In this document: positions 25,171-37,330 of the stretch, piece by piece | How the letters are laid out: the number at the start of each line of letters is the position of its first letter | How positions within the stretch are numbered: the first letter of the stretch is position 1 | NCBI GenBank assembly: GCA_016801885.1 | Contig: CM028882.1 | Span: 22,275,047-22,339,046, forward strand | Direction: 5' to 3' | DNA from: Toxotes chatareus | Taxonomy: Eukaryota; Chordata; Actinopteri; Toxotidae | DNA length: 64,000 nt | Made by a program: the position numbers and the translations under genes | The notes under the pieces: generated by a model | Databases searched by the model: none | The model's input: only the letters and a program-made list of their open reading frames with translations | Told to the model about the DNA's origin: nothing

Positions 25171-25947
25171 CCATTTTTCTGAAACTTAAAGGATTGATAA
25201 CTTGAGAATGCAGTTTGCATGTGATTGGCAATGTCATCTCCTATATACAAATATAATACTTGGTGATAAAATCAGATTACTTGTCAAATAATATAAGTCA
25301 ATGCCATCTTAATTTTTCTCCTACCAAAATAAAAGACAGAGTTTCAGCCTCTTGCCTTTCCCTATTTCATAGTTTTTCCTTCACGTTATGATGCAATTGG
25401 GAGCTTTGCACTTTGACTGTTATTGATAGATAGCAATTAAAAGAGAGGGGTCTAAGAGATCACCTTGCTACCCAATGTTTTTACTTGACAGATTATTTTG
25501 ATTATTAATTCAACCTTAATTAGACAAGAACCTGATGTTTTTGGTAACTGAACACTTGTTTTTTTGCAACCTTGATCCACAGATTGTAATACTGAACCTT
25601 CTCCACCATAACCGAGAAGCATAAAATGTAAACACAAGCTGCTGATCACAATGTCACTCATAAAAAGCATTATTACTGGGTTGTTGTGGAAAGGCCAAAG
25701 CAGTTGTTTGTAAGGGAATAAAGAAATCAACTGGACAGTTAGGGATTAGAGAACACCCAGAAGCTGGCAGAGTTAGTATTTCGGTTCTGCCAAACTGGCA
25801 CTGGTTCTTGATACCCAACCGTAATGGTAGTACACTGTAGCAGGTCTAATGCCTGCTTCAGCAAACCCACTAGGACAGTACGCGCATTCCTCCTGTGTCA
25901 AGGCCCAGTTGGCGAGTATCTGTTTTCACTCACAGCAACAGACCTGT

Positions 25948-28486
25948 TTAAGCTTGTTCTTTGTCAAGCTTCCACAACTGTTCCTTAACCTCAGTGGGCA
26001 GCGTGTTGAAGAGGTCCTCCTCCACCACGAGACCGGTTCTCTTTAGCTGTCGGCACTCGCCCAGCTCCACGGGCAGACATTCCAGACGGTTTCCTCTCAG
26101 CTCTAGCTGTGTCAACGCGGTCAGCTCTCCAAACCGCGATGGCAGAGACTGCAGGCAATTGTTCCCCAAGTTCAAAGTGCGAAGCTTCTTGCATTGGAAC
26201 AGCTCATTAGGCAGACTCTCAATCTTTAGTTCAAAAGAGGGTATAGGGGAGGGAGAGGAAATGAGAGAGATTAAAATTAGTAACTTTAAAAACCCCCCCA
26301 AAGAACAAAAACGATCTATTACACAATCAGCAAAGATTAAAATGATTAGGAAACAGTAATATTTAAGTACTCACCCTGTTGGCTGTCACTGCCAGGTACT
26401 GAAGATTCTGGAGGAAACCAATATCAGTTGGGATATAGGTCAGGTTGTTATGGCTCAGGTCCAGGAAGCGCAGCTTGCGGCAATAAAATAACTGGCTGGG
26501 GATCTTCTCAATCTTGTTTCTGTTCAGGTACAGCTTCTCCAGGTTAGTCAGTGTGCCAATCTGGATGGGAATGTAGGCAATCTGGTTATACCAGAGCTTA
26601 AGGCAGACCAGCCGATGAAGGTGCTGGAAGCTGATGATCTCCTCAATGGTCTTCAGGTTGTTGTCCTTCAAGTCAATCTCCTGCAAGTTGTGCAAGCTGA
26701 AGATTGAGTGCGGTATGCGTTCTAGATCACAGCGAATGAGCTCCAGTTCCGTCAGGTTCACCATCTTCTTCAGGCTGTTGAGCACCATAAGCTTGGTGCC
26801 TTCATTGTTGATGGAAAGCTTCTGGAGGTGCATGCCCACATCAGTCACCACTTGAGGTAGCTTGGTGAGATTGCTCTTCAGACGAAGAACTTTGAGCCGC
26901 TTGAGCTCTCGGAGCCCATCGATGACGATGTAACGGTTGTTCTCAGCACTGAGATTCCCCGTCAGATGAAGCTCGCTCAGATTCTTCAAACTGTAGATCC
27001 ATAAGGGAATCTCTTTGATGTCAGTGAACTTGATGTGCAGAGACTTCAAGTTCTCACGCAAAAAAGCCAATGCTGGAGCTTCGATTTTAGCTGGTGTGTG
27101 ATAAAGCCACATCTCTCGCAGGTTGACCAGCTGGGCGATGATTGGGGGGATGGTGATATCAGGAATAAGCTCCAGTTTAAGAACCTCCAGCTCCATCAGG
27201 TCAAAGACTGTGTCTGGAATTCCACTTAGCATGAAAAGGTGCAACTCCAACTTCTCCTGAGAGTTCTTAGTTATCCTCTGCCTGAGCTTGTCCAGTGTCC
27301 ACTCGTTGTTCAGGTTTAGCTGCCTCAGCTTATTTTCGCTTACTTCTGAGAGGAACACAGCAAAGCGTTTGGAGTACAGAGGGTCATACTGATCTATCAT
27401 GTGCAACATGAATGCAAAGTCATTCTTCACATCGGGTATGTCACTGTAGCTGCTCTCTTCCCGTATTGACTCAAAGGAGTATTTCTTTAAAGAGCGCCGA
27501 AGCATCCAGCAAAGTGTGTACATGCAGATCAAACCATACACCACCACTAAGCTAATGTAAAAACAAGCTAAGATTTTAAAAAGTGTAGCCAGTGGATGAG
27601 CACAACGGTATACGCTGTAACCTGTCAGACTCTCTATATTAACCGAACAGTCAACACTGAATTTAATATCGTGCACGTAATACCCTGTGTAGCAGATTAT
27701 CAAAATAAACTTGATGACTTTGATAATAGTCTGACGGATGTACAGTCTGTACACAATGTCTCCTTCTTCAACGTGTATACGGAACTTCTTCACTTTTTCA
27801 AACAGGGCTTTTGCCTGTTCTCCCTCTTTTTTGTCCAAAACCCCTGTCTCAGTTCTATCTACAATGCCTTGCTCAAAGCGTGTCTTTGTCCTTTGGAGCA
27901 TAGGAACACTTGCTTCAACATCCTCGCTGATGACAGACTCCTTGTGGTCCATTGAGCCGTTCATTTTCATTGGTTTTGGGTCACTCTCTTCAACCACCGT
28001 CTCTGACAGTGCCCGAGTTGTCCATGGGGAATCAAAGCATTTCAGCAAGATGGATACAAAGTGCTCTAGTTTGGAACTAGTCCGTGGAAACTTAAACCAA
28101 AAGTTGCTGCAAGCTAGGAAAATAAGGGTGTGGAGTAATACTAGGTAGGGAAAATACTTAGCAAACCAGTGCAATCTATTCTCATAGCACACAGCATCCA
28201 CATAGTTGTACTGGTGGCGGTCCAGATCATACTGGATCCCTTTGGGCTCCAAGAACAGTGATGCGGAGAGGGTGGAGTTGAAGTTTTTCTTGCAGGTCTC
28301 ATTGACCACCCACTTACAAGGAAGGCAAATCATCTTGTCCTGGGTGACCTGCAGTGTTCCTCCAAACACAGAAATCATGAGCATAACAATGGAGATGTAG
28401 TCGGTGAACACATCCCACCATGGTTTCAGGATGCGGTATGCTGGCTGTGTGTCCACAAAGTACCGCAGCTCAGTGATGGGGATCAT
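25948..28486 (-). CDS. lrrc8a: Volume-regulated anion channel subunit LRRC8A, 795 aa
   Basis: Two coding exons, 28486-26375 and 26223-25948, join in phase 0 (ACAGCCAACAGG then ATTGAGAGT). The protein follows human LRRC8A (810 aa) along its length. It has four membrane segments (about 23-47, 112-131, 253-272, 299-328) and an extracellular loop with NET and NST glycosylation sequons at 62-64 and 70-72. Arg90, in DLDRHQY, matches the selectivity-filter Arg103 of human. A cytosolic C-terminal half of leucine-rich repeats ends LWKLDKEQA. The first loop is 13 residues shorter than human up to that arginine. LRRC8A is the essential subunit of the plasma-membrane channel for swelling-activated chloride and osmolyte release. 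The leader before the ATG has an in-frame TAA after an acceptor at 28494, which fixes the start. The teleost aa/ab paralog cannot be decided. Confidence 0.98.
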
Positions 28487-30185
28487 GGTTTATCTGTGGA
28501 AAAAAGAAGATTTGTGGAAATAATCGCAACAGAGTGGAGCAATATACTATACAGTGTTGTCAAAAATCAAAAAGCTCCTTCCCATCAATGCCTGAATCAC
28601 AACACGATACCAAGCTGTCAAATCAATACTACAATGCTAACAAGGTCATACATCAGAACATTCCAGACAATTAATTTGAAGGCTTCCAAGATTAATGAAA
28701 TTGAGAATCCCAATTGTTGTGACAAAGAATTGCATGATTTACTCCACAGTAACACAGTAGCTCCACACTGGGCTACTGTGTTATTGATTTAACCATTTCT
28801 AAACAGACATAATCAATCTTTCTTACAAAGTGGTGTTATACTGGACATAGCATTTCAAACGCTGTAGCCTAATGCCAAACATTAATAAAATATAAAGTCA
28901 ATTTATTTGTATTTTAATTTACTTCCTACAACATATAGGTGAGGACATAGTGGGTTGTCCTCATGAAGAAGCACACAGAAAGCGCATGCAGGCCATAAAC
29001 ATAATAAATGAGTAAACTAAATGAACAATCATTTTAGACTGGCTTAATTATGAAAAACATAAAACATCTGATTTTCATTAGGAGATTGTATTAGGCCATA
29101 GTAAGTACTGATTCAAATCAATGAGGAGCTGCTTCATGGCAAAACTTAATTTTTTATCAAATTTTTGTATCAATGTAATAAAGTTCCTTGACTCTGAGGT
29201 TATTTTTTTCACTAACCTGTTTTATATTTTTTCCAAAAAAATTATTATATCATGATATTTTGAAATAAAATTTCATATACTGTGACAGAGAATTTATCTG
29301 TATCATCCACCCCTAATTAAGAGTAAATCTTTTATGTATCCATGCAACCTCAAATCTGCACCTTGCACACAGGCAGCAAGACTCAGTTAAGTTACTATAC
29401 CAAGTAGTTGGTATGAAACCCACCTAACAAAAAAGCACACATTAACAACACATTGTGTGTGCAAGGACAGATAAAAATGCTCTTAATAGACTTGAAAAAT
29501 GTTCTACTTACAAATTCAAATCCAAACTCCAAAATGCAATACTTCCATACATAGTCAGGAGTCAAGAGTGATCCACAAGTACTCCTTCACTGCTGTTGTA
29601 CATCAGAACCAGATAAAGCCCTCCAAATCAACCTCTAGCCTTGTGCAAGTGTGACACACCCAGCATGTAAGCTTGAGAAGTCACTCTTCTACAGATGATG
29701 TTCCGTTTTGGCTTGTTTAACCCAAACAACACAACTGCCAGAGGAGCCACCTTGCTCCCTTGCTCTCTATTCTTAGCCATTTCCGTTAATAATACCCAGA
29801 GTATTGTCTGTGGGGGCCTTGAGAAGCACCTCCCTCGACCTTCAGGAGGAGATCCTGTTTATCTTACAGAAGCTGCTGTCTCCAACCAGTGTCTCTCTGG
29901 AATACTTTACCGTCACCTTTTGCAACCCCACCACCCCTAAAAACACACACCTACACATACACAACAAGAATCAAAAGTTGGCATTCATCACTGCTTGTAC
30001 TTTGTTAGGAAACTGTAAAAGCGAGGAGTCAAGACGCCTAGTCTCATCCATGGCCAAAAAAGCATACTTGGACTGGCCCTAGTTCAGAGAAACGTTTGCA
30101 CAGAGAACAGCTATTTCAATGCAATAGCCTGGATTGGGGAGATGATGTAGCACCAACAAGTACACTCAATAAACAAAACAGTCAC
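28487..30185 (-). other. 5' intron of LRRC8A
   Basis: An acceptor (TTTTTTCCACAG on the minus strand) lies only seven bases before the LRRC8A ATG, so at least one non-coding exon lies upstream. The interval holds AT-rich sequence and a perfect 12-bp inverted repeat, TAACACAGTAGC at 28750-28761 with its complement at 28772-28783. A minus-strand donor-like GTAAGT at 29506-29511 might mark an alternative exon, but its upstream acceptor is weak. Plus ORFs at 29695-30082 are unlike any protein I know. Confidence 0.55.
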
Positions 30186-30311
30186 CAGTTTGGAGGTGTT
30201 ATCTGTGTTCCTGCGCTTGATGATGTCCCTGGTGGACCAGCCACTCTCTGAGTATCCAAAACTCTTCATGGACCATTGCCCCTCTCATCGCCATGGGGTT
30301 TAATGGAAGAT
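30186..30311 (-). other. Probable internal 5' exon of LRRC8A with an upstream ORF
   Basis: On the minus strand an excellent acceptor (CCCAATTTCTTTTTCAG) precedes 30311, and a donor GTGACT follows 30186, giving a 126-nt exon. From ATG at 30269 it carries 28 open codons to the donor, peptide start MKSFGYSESGWSTRDIIKRR. Codon third positions are mostly G or C (for example TCC ACC AGG GAC ATC ATC), unlike the AT-rich surroundings. An overlapping frame also opens with ATG at 30294 and ends within the exon. Spliced to the LRRC8A coding exon, the 28-codon frame would pass over the LRRC8A ATG in another frame and stop shortly after. It is either an upstream ORF or the exon of an unrecognised gene. 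No homolog is known to me. Confidence 0.45.
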
Positions 30312-30921
30312 CTGAAAAAGAAATTGGGAGGTGGAAATGCGGTTCCAGCTGTTATCTAGCATATTTGGGAGTGGCCTACATTAGCAAAAAGCGTAAAGAA
30401 AGTTACCTACATGCTGATCCAAGTTATGTTTAAACAATAATCCACTTCTAAATAAGGGAGTGAGTGATACATCCAGGCACATATGACTTGTGTTGTCAGA
30501 TATATATGTTAATTTCTAATTAAACAGATAGACCAACTATCCATCAGTCACCGCTCGTAACCCTTGCAGGCGATGTCTTTGTCATCTTGCTAGGTAGCTC
30601 AGGAAGCTTCTAAACTGAAAGTTAAAGCTAGGTGTTTTTTTTCTCTATACTATAAAATAATATGGCTCCCTATCGTATATGAAGTACACTGGTATCTGAC
30701 AGCAACCCACCTCTTGACAACGACCAAAAACAAGAACACATTTTGATATTAAATCACGTTAGCAAACTAAGCTAGGCTGCATTTAGCTAGTGAGCTAGCT
30801 TAGCTGTAAACTGACCACCGGCTTTCTGTCATCGGAAGTTTATATCCCAGCAAACGCTGAAGTTTATATGACACTGGTACATTGCTAACATGCTTTAAAA
30901 CTGCCAGGGTGTTCAACTTAC

Positions 30922-31244
30922 AACGTCTGGTATGCTGCGGTCAAATCCAACGCTACTTTAACATCAATAGTTGCTAACAAATTGTGTTTGCTGTTGCTAG
31001 CAGCTCAGCTTGCTAGCTGTTGTGTTTTTTCCAGCACCTCCGAGACGCTCAGTTCTCCGCTTACACCGCCCAGCCGAGGGGTGGCAGGGTGGTGCTCTTA
31101 ACAAACGTAGAAGAAGAACTTTCTTCCTCTGCCTTTCAGAGAGAGAGAGAGATATAGAGAGAGAGATGTCGATGTTTTGACTGGGGGATCTTATGTTTTG
31201 ATTGACTGCATAACAGCACTAGATAGTGTATTTTAATTACAGAA
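30922..31244. promoter_or_regulatory. Likely bidirectional promoter of LRRC8A and HSCB with LRRC8A exon 1
   Basis: On the minus strand a GTAAGT donor at 30916-30921 closes a candidate first non-coding LRRC8A exon whose start would lie near 31.08 kb. On the plus strand HSCB begins translation at 31245. The space between is CpG-bearing (ctccgagacgctcag, caccgcccagccgagg) and TATA-less, then passes into a GA microsatellite. Head-to-head genes this close usually share a promoter. Transcription start sites are inferred, not seen. Confidence 0.5.
31138..31167. repeat. (GA)n microsatellite in the HSCB 5' region
   Basis: An interrupted AG dinucleotide run of about 30 bp stands about 80 bp before the HSCB start codon and is probably in its 5' UTR or core promoter. 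Confidence 0.8.
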
Positions 31245-34200
31245 ATGTTGTCATTGAACTCTCTGCGGATTGTCTGCTCGTCCCGGGCTGTGCTGCACCC
31301 GAAATGGCTGATGACGAACCGATTGTCTGTTTCTAAAGCTGTTACATGTTCAGCACACTGTACATCTACCAGCTTCCCCAACAAGGACACATGGCACTGC
31401 AACATGAACGCACTGGTGAGGGAAAGAGGGCGAACTTACTATACTAATCAAGCCAATTCATTAAGAAATTACTGTACAGGTCAAGTCAAACTGAACTGCT
31501 GGAACTGTAAACAGCCTCTTGACAAAACGCCTGCATTCTTCTGCATGTCATGCAAAGTAGTTCAGCCCCCTGAAGAGGGGTTATCTTACTTCAAAATCAT
31601 GGATTGGTGAGTATCTTACCTCCCCAATTATTACCCACTACCTTATCTACATATTGTATATGTCATGTTATGAATTAAGTCAGTATGTCAGCAAGACATT
31701 TCATGTTACCAATGTTTTGCCTCTTTTCAGTGACTACAAATTCACACTGGACACACAAAAGCTGCAGAAAACATACTTGCAGCTCCAGAGGTCTCTACAC
31801 CCAGACAACTTCAGCCAGAATTCTGTGGTAGGCAGGGGATGTAAGGGGAATCTGAACAGGGGTCAGCCAAGTGAGATGGTCTATTAGTCAGTGGAGGCTT
31901 TCCTATCTATTAGTAACAGTGTGACACAGGAAACTGGGTCAGACCCTTTGTCCCGATTAGGCCACTTGACTGTCCAAGTTTTGTTTTGTTAGTATCATTC
32001 ATTGTGATTTGGCCAAAGAAATAATTTTGGGCAAAGTTGAAAGATGGCTTTGTTAAAGTATGTTGACAAATTTTGCCCTCGTAAGGCAGCCTTCCCTGTA
32101 TTAAGCTATCCAACAAACAAGGTCAAGGCAAGGCAAAATCAAAGATCAAAAATGGAAATATAGTAGAAATTATAATTTTATAGTTTAAAATGTATGGTTT
32201 TAAACATTCTAATATGACTAATGACATTTAGGCAGGATTATTTAATAACACTAATGATGGTTTAGCTCTGTTCTAAGAGACAATTCCAGCATGCACATTA
32301 ACAGGACCCTGGAATTGGTTTCCCTAAACATGTATTAATGTTATTAATTGTAGCTTAGAATCACTTTTATTGGCCAAGTTTGTGCATACAAACAAGGAAT
32401 TTGACTCTGGTTTCTCTTTGCTCTCAGGCAGTACAGAACAACAACACAACCAACAGAACAACAGCACAAAGCAACTTTGCTTATCAGTAACTTTTTTCAA
32501 AAAACGTTAACTGGACTGTAGTTTTAAAGGGACATTCCTCTGATTTTACATAAAAGTCAGTTTAAGCTATGAAGGGTGCAGTGAAAACACTTATATAATG
32601 TCTTATGTGGCTACGGAGAGTTAGGTTAGGAGCTTTGTCAAGGGATTATTTCAGCTCGGACTATGAGACTACAGAAAGCCTGTTTTAAAGATAGGGGAGT
32701 AGAGTTTTAAGACATGGGTTGCTATCAACCTGATGACCTGATGAAAGGTGCTATCAAGTTGCAGTGTGCATCAAAGTGCAGTGATTTGGGGGACTGACCC
32801 GTACTAGACACTAAAAGTCAGGAAATTTCCACCTCTACAGTTTTAAGTACCCCTTTGAGAAATGATATAGAATTTGATTAATAAAATGCACACAGCAAAC
32901 TCATGGTGATGGTTTTTACTTAAGGATGCTGAAGGAGAAATACAGGAAAGAGGTCCAATTTTGGTTTGTCTACTTGTGTTTGGATAGAGCAGTCACTCAT
33001 CACTGCTTTGGAAATAAATTCAGTCTTCTCTTCCTCTTCACTTTTCATTTGTCTGTTTTTATAAGGAGACAAGTGTACCTTTCTAACGTTAGAAATTTGT
33101 GTGGAAAAATAGTAGTAATAATTTGAGGTACTTGGCAAATCACACGCAGCCTAAAGCACAGTTAGGCTGATAAGAAAAGTAGGTCTATATTTTACATAAA
33201 AACCTTGACTAGATCAGCTTTAAAAATGTCATAGAAACAAATAAGATTTGTGCCAATCTAAGCAGTTTAAAGTTGAATGTGTTTATAGGTTATTTTATGA
33301 ATTAGTAAATAGTGGACAAAAGTTTCATGTCATCCAGTTTCCCTATTGTGAATCATTAAAAAAAAAAACTGCATAGCAGTTTAGAAGAAATAAGTATTAT
33401 GGATACAAGGAGGAGTGGAGGTCTGTTGCTTCACTTGTAATTTATTCTGTACACTCGCCTGGAAAAGCACAATGCAGAATGTTGTCAGGATATGATATGA
33501 AAGCTAAACTCATATTCAGCAGAGTGTGAGAGTGAAGTGGTAGACTAAATGGTTTCCTCACACACAACCTGTCCAATATTGTACCGACTCTGTTTTATTT
33601 ATCAGCACCTCTGGCCATTTTTTCTTAATTAGACATCTTCTAGCCTCAGGGGTCTTCATCATATATAGAAAACTCATTACTTATACAAGGCTACCAGGCA
33701 GCCACCTACTGCACTGGTTGTTATTACAGAAACAGCTCCACACGATGGGCCCATGGGCCAGAGCTTGAGACTATTGATTTTCACAAGAGCTGACAGACCT
33801 GATAGCTGCAGAATGTACTCAGATCTGCCAACCATTTCCAAGATACTTTCCTCCCCGTATTGTTTCTACACCTCTATCGTGTCAAACTTACACCTGCGTC
33901 CCTTGAAGGGTCCCAAACTGTATGACTACAAAGGAGTAGCTATATCATACATCTAATTGACAGTACCACCAAGGATTTGGTGTTTAGAAAATTGACAGTG
34001 GTATAGATTGGGATGGTAAGGCATAAAAAATACCTCAGGTTTTATTCCCTTTTGTGACAGTTTTATGTGTAACTCTTGATAATATGAATATTTGTTGTTC
34101 CAGATGTAAAGCATGTTTCGTCCAAAACCACAATACAGATTTTCTTTCCTTTTTTAAATGAATGAATACAGACCAAAATTGCCATAATTAGAAGCAAACT

Positions 34201-35653
34201 TAACAGAACCCTCTTTTGCAGAAAGAGCAGGAGTATTCGGAAAGCCAGTCGGCTCTTGTGAACAAAGCATACAACACTCTGCTTAAGCCTTTGAGTCGCG
34301 GTCTTTATATGGTGAGTTTGAAATCCTTGCCTTTGCTTCTAATGAATAGTTTATTTTCATAACTGCAAGCTCTCTCTGTCTGATCTCATGTTCAAGAGAA
34401 ACATCTTTACCATCTGACATTCGAGAGAAGTGCATTTGAAGGAGAAGCTGGTTTTGATGAATTCCCATCCTGTGTTTCAGCTGGAGCTGGAGGGGATGCG
34501 TATAGAAGAGGGCACCGACTCTGGGGCCAATTCAGAGTTTCTGATGGAGCTGATGGAAATCAATGAAGCTCTTGATGAAGCACAGACTCCAGAAGAAGCC
34601 AACAAGATCGGCCAAGACACAAAAGGTAAACCAAATATGTCTGAAAGTCTGGTTGAGTGATTTAAGCTAATTAGTGAGCATAAATTTGCACAGGTGGACA
34701 AGAAGAACTCTCTGGTTAATTGGTGTTGATACATCAGCTATTTCAGATTTTAGTTATTAGATTTAGTTTTATGATTTTTTTTTTTTTACCTCTCCAGGCC
34801 TCAAATGTATTAAAATGAAACAATACAAGCAATATGAGGCAGAACTGCTCACTGCTGAGACATGCTTTATTTTAAAGGTTTCAATCATAAAGATTCGAGT
34901 TCTGGTTGATGTAGCAATACTGGTGCGTGGTATCTGCAAGTTTAATACTAAAGACAGTACTCCTTGAACAGCTACTTTGTCAGCTGGTGTATCTGTTTGT
35001 AGTGCAACCAAACAAACTCGAGACAACTGAATACATTTAATGGCCAGTGCTGAAAAATGCTGAGCATAAATAGTACGGGATTTGATCCCATGAAAATCTT
35101 AAAGATTATAATTCTTACTGACACAAAGGGCAAAATTGCCTACCTTTGGTATACAATGCAGATGAGGTTGAAAACTTAAAAACAATGAATGATGGCATGA
35201 TGACATGACAGATCTACAGTGTCTTTTCTGATGTTTGTTTAATTTCAAATTATCAGTTGCTCTCAGGGCGAGTGTTCATTTTGAATTTCTAGGAATAAAA
35301 AGCACCATATGTGCCAGGTCTTGTTAACAAGTGCAGAGTTGGAACTTGTCTCCTTCTCACTTGCAGGAAAACTGGCAGACTTGATAGAGCAGACAGACGC
35401 TGCCCTTCGTAAAGGTATTATATTCAGATGTTGCATTTTCTGTTCCTCCCACTCATTCCTTTGTTTGCTTTATAATCTATGCTGAAGCTTACCCTTAAGT
35501 CGCTGAGTGAGTCATTGATTGAACTTCCTTTTGCACTCTTTCTGTTTTCGTTAATCAGGAGAGCTTCAAACTGCCAAGGCACTGCTTGTCCAAATGAAAT
35601 ACCATGCAAACATTGAAGAGAAGGTGAAGGAAAAACTTTCTGAATTCATGTAG
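31245..35653 (+). CDS. hscb: Mitochondrial Fe-S cluster co-chaperone HSCB, 278 aa
   Basis: Exons 31245-31606, 31731-31827, 34222-34311, 34481-34625, 35367-35414 and 35559-35653 join in frame to 278 codons plus TAG. Residues 1-31 are basic and hydroxylated with no acids, like a mitochondrial presequence. Cys85, Cys88, Cys100 and Cys103 (CWNC and CMSC) form the zinc-binding N-terminal domain typical of metazoan HSCB. The J-domain starts near 119 and has HPD at 143-145; it stimulates the ATPase of HSPA9. The C-terminal helical domain (about 200-278) binds the scaffold ISCU. Human HSCB is 235 aa; the excess is mostly before the zinc domain. A second methionine at position 54 is possible but would lose the presequence. 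The gene is head to head with LRRC8A. Confidence 0.96.
32354..32480. mobile_element. Dispersed fish repeat fragment in HSCB intron 2
   Basis: Contains acttttattggccaagttt, then acaaacaaggaatttgact and ctctcaggcagtacagaaca, as in the fish repeat family also present in decayed form at 13254. It has no coding capacity and is flanked by ordinary AT-rich intron. Class unresolved. Confidence 0.6.
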
Positions 35654-35775
35654 TTTTCCCCCCATTTTGTGTCACATTATTTAATATTTTTAGCCACTTG
35701 TACAGCCACTTGTACAGAAACACAAATTATTATGCACCTGTATGGAATGATGTAAAATTACTGTTCAAGTTGAAT

Positions 35776-35781
35776 AATAAA
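35776..35781 (+). terminator. HSCB polyadenylation signal
   Basis: AATAAA stands about 120 bp after the HSCB stop codon within an AT-rich tail, the first canonical hexamer downstream and a natural end for a short 3' UTR. Confidence 0.7.
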
Positions 35782-37330
35782 ACTTAAAATGCATAATACA
35801 CCACTGAATTAATGGTTATTTGTACTTAATCTGCTATGTTTGATTAACAACCGTATAGATATGATGATGTAATTGAATGCATACAATATCTCCATTGAAT
35901 TCCACTAATTTCACAAAACTAATCATATCCACTTGTACCTAATGTATCAATAAAGATGACAGAGATCTATAATTGGCTCTGATTAAAATGCTGCTTGGAG
36001 TGTTTATATGATTATCCTGCCTATCAGTTCAGCATTTTGTCATGTGGGGCTTACACACACAGACACAGGATTCTTATCCAGTTCCTCAGGTTACCTTTAG
36101 GTGGAGACATAACACCTCTGCAATAATCTTGCAGAAGAGCAGTACAAGTTGTACATACTGCATGTGAGACCAGAAGGAAGTCCTTTATTGAGGCAGATAA
36201 CCTATTGAATTATTGATGGTGGATTCATATGTAGCATTAATACTATGACAATCAGGAGAATCCCACAGAATGACGATTACTTGATGAGCCAAAGATCTGT
36301 GATCTGTGTAATTTCTCGCTTATAAATTGATCTACATTGACCCTGTACAGCTATGCCTGCAGCACACTGACTGTGCATCAGAATGTAAATTCATCCACCT
36401 TCTCCTTCATTTAGCTTTTGAAGTATTTTTTTTCCACACTAATTTAAAATTGTCATAATCTGTAATTACTTTGCAAATTGGAGCTCAAGTCGCATCAAAG
36501 CTTTTGATCTGGTAATGTGATACAGTTGTAATCGCACTGAAATATGGGGAGTGTACGACTTAATCTGATAGCAGAAAGTGAGCCATCAGATCACATAGCA
36601 TATGAAAAATGTTATTAGAGACACACCAGCATCACAACCTAAAGCATCCTGTGTGTAATGGTGGTTTTACACTGACACTGTTTCTCTGTGCAGCTCAGTC
36701 CACTGGAACATCCCTCTGTAACACATCCTGACGGGTTGTTTATTAAGTCTGGAACAACAGTGTCATGTGTCTGAGGCTGTTTCGTTTTTTTTTACCATGG
36801 AGAAGCAGTTTCCTTAATACAAATAGATAGACAGTGAATTAAACAGGGTTACTCCCACCACAAGGAGACTTAACGGGCCTATTTATTATTCGTGTCTTAA
36901 TCGGAAGGCATCTACGGTGTCTTTAAATTAATGAGAAAATGTGATCGGCCGACATTGAGGCCACTGCTGTCTCCCAGAACTCTTTGAAATTGAGTTTGAA
37001 AGAGACGAAAAGGAAAAAAACTTGCTAGAGCCGGGCTGGGAAATTGACTTGGATGGGAAAGCTTGGCAAAATGAACTAGGTACATGCGACCACCATGCAG
37101 CTTCTGGAATGAGTTAGGTCAGCATCAGACACACTGCACAATCTACTGCTGCTGTTGGGGTGTTTACTTGGATTTGTTGACCATGGGGCTCTGGGTTAAT
37201 TCAAATATTCTCTACAGGTCTACATGACCCAGTAAATAGAATCCATCTTAGGTATGCTAGTTACTGCAGTAATTTGGCATTATTGGAAAAGGTTATTCAC
37301 TTTCTTGTTGAGAATTAGATGAGAGGATCA
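35782..37330. other. Gene-free interval downstream of HSCB
   Basis: No ORF or splice structure I can defend. The stretch 36840-37130 is less repetitive and contains several TTAAT words and unusual CpG words (atcggaaggcatctacgg, gtgatcggccgacattg). This texture is seen in conserved non-coding elements, but conservation cannot be judged from one sequence. Confidence 0.4.

Larger units (their letters stand above)
21430..25947 (-). other. Presumed long 3' UTR of LRRC8A plus intergenic DNA
   Basis: About 4.5 kb without a gene lies between PPIL3 and the LRRC8A stop. Vertebrate LRRC8A transcripts commonly have long 3' UTRs, so much of this may be transcribed from the minus strand. Overlapping TTTATT hexamers (AATAAA on the minus strand) at 21601-21611 are a plausible distal polyadenylation site. 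The stretch is AT-rich with poly-A runs at 21738 and 23266. The longest minus ORF (24581-24916, 111 aa) resembles no family I know. No RNA gene was seen. Confidence 0.45.

Noticed and set aside
29506..29700. Possible alternative 5' exon of LRRC8A ending at a GTAAGT donor
   Set aside because: The only upstream acceptor (CATCTGTAG) lacks a pyrimidine tract.
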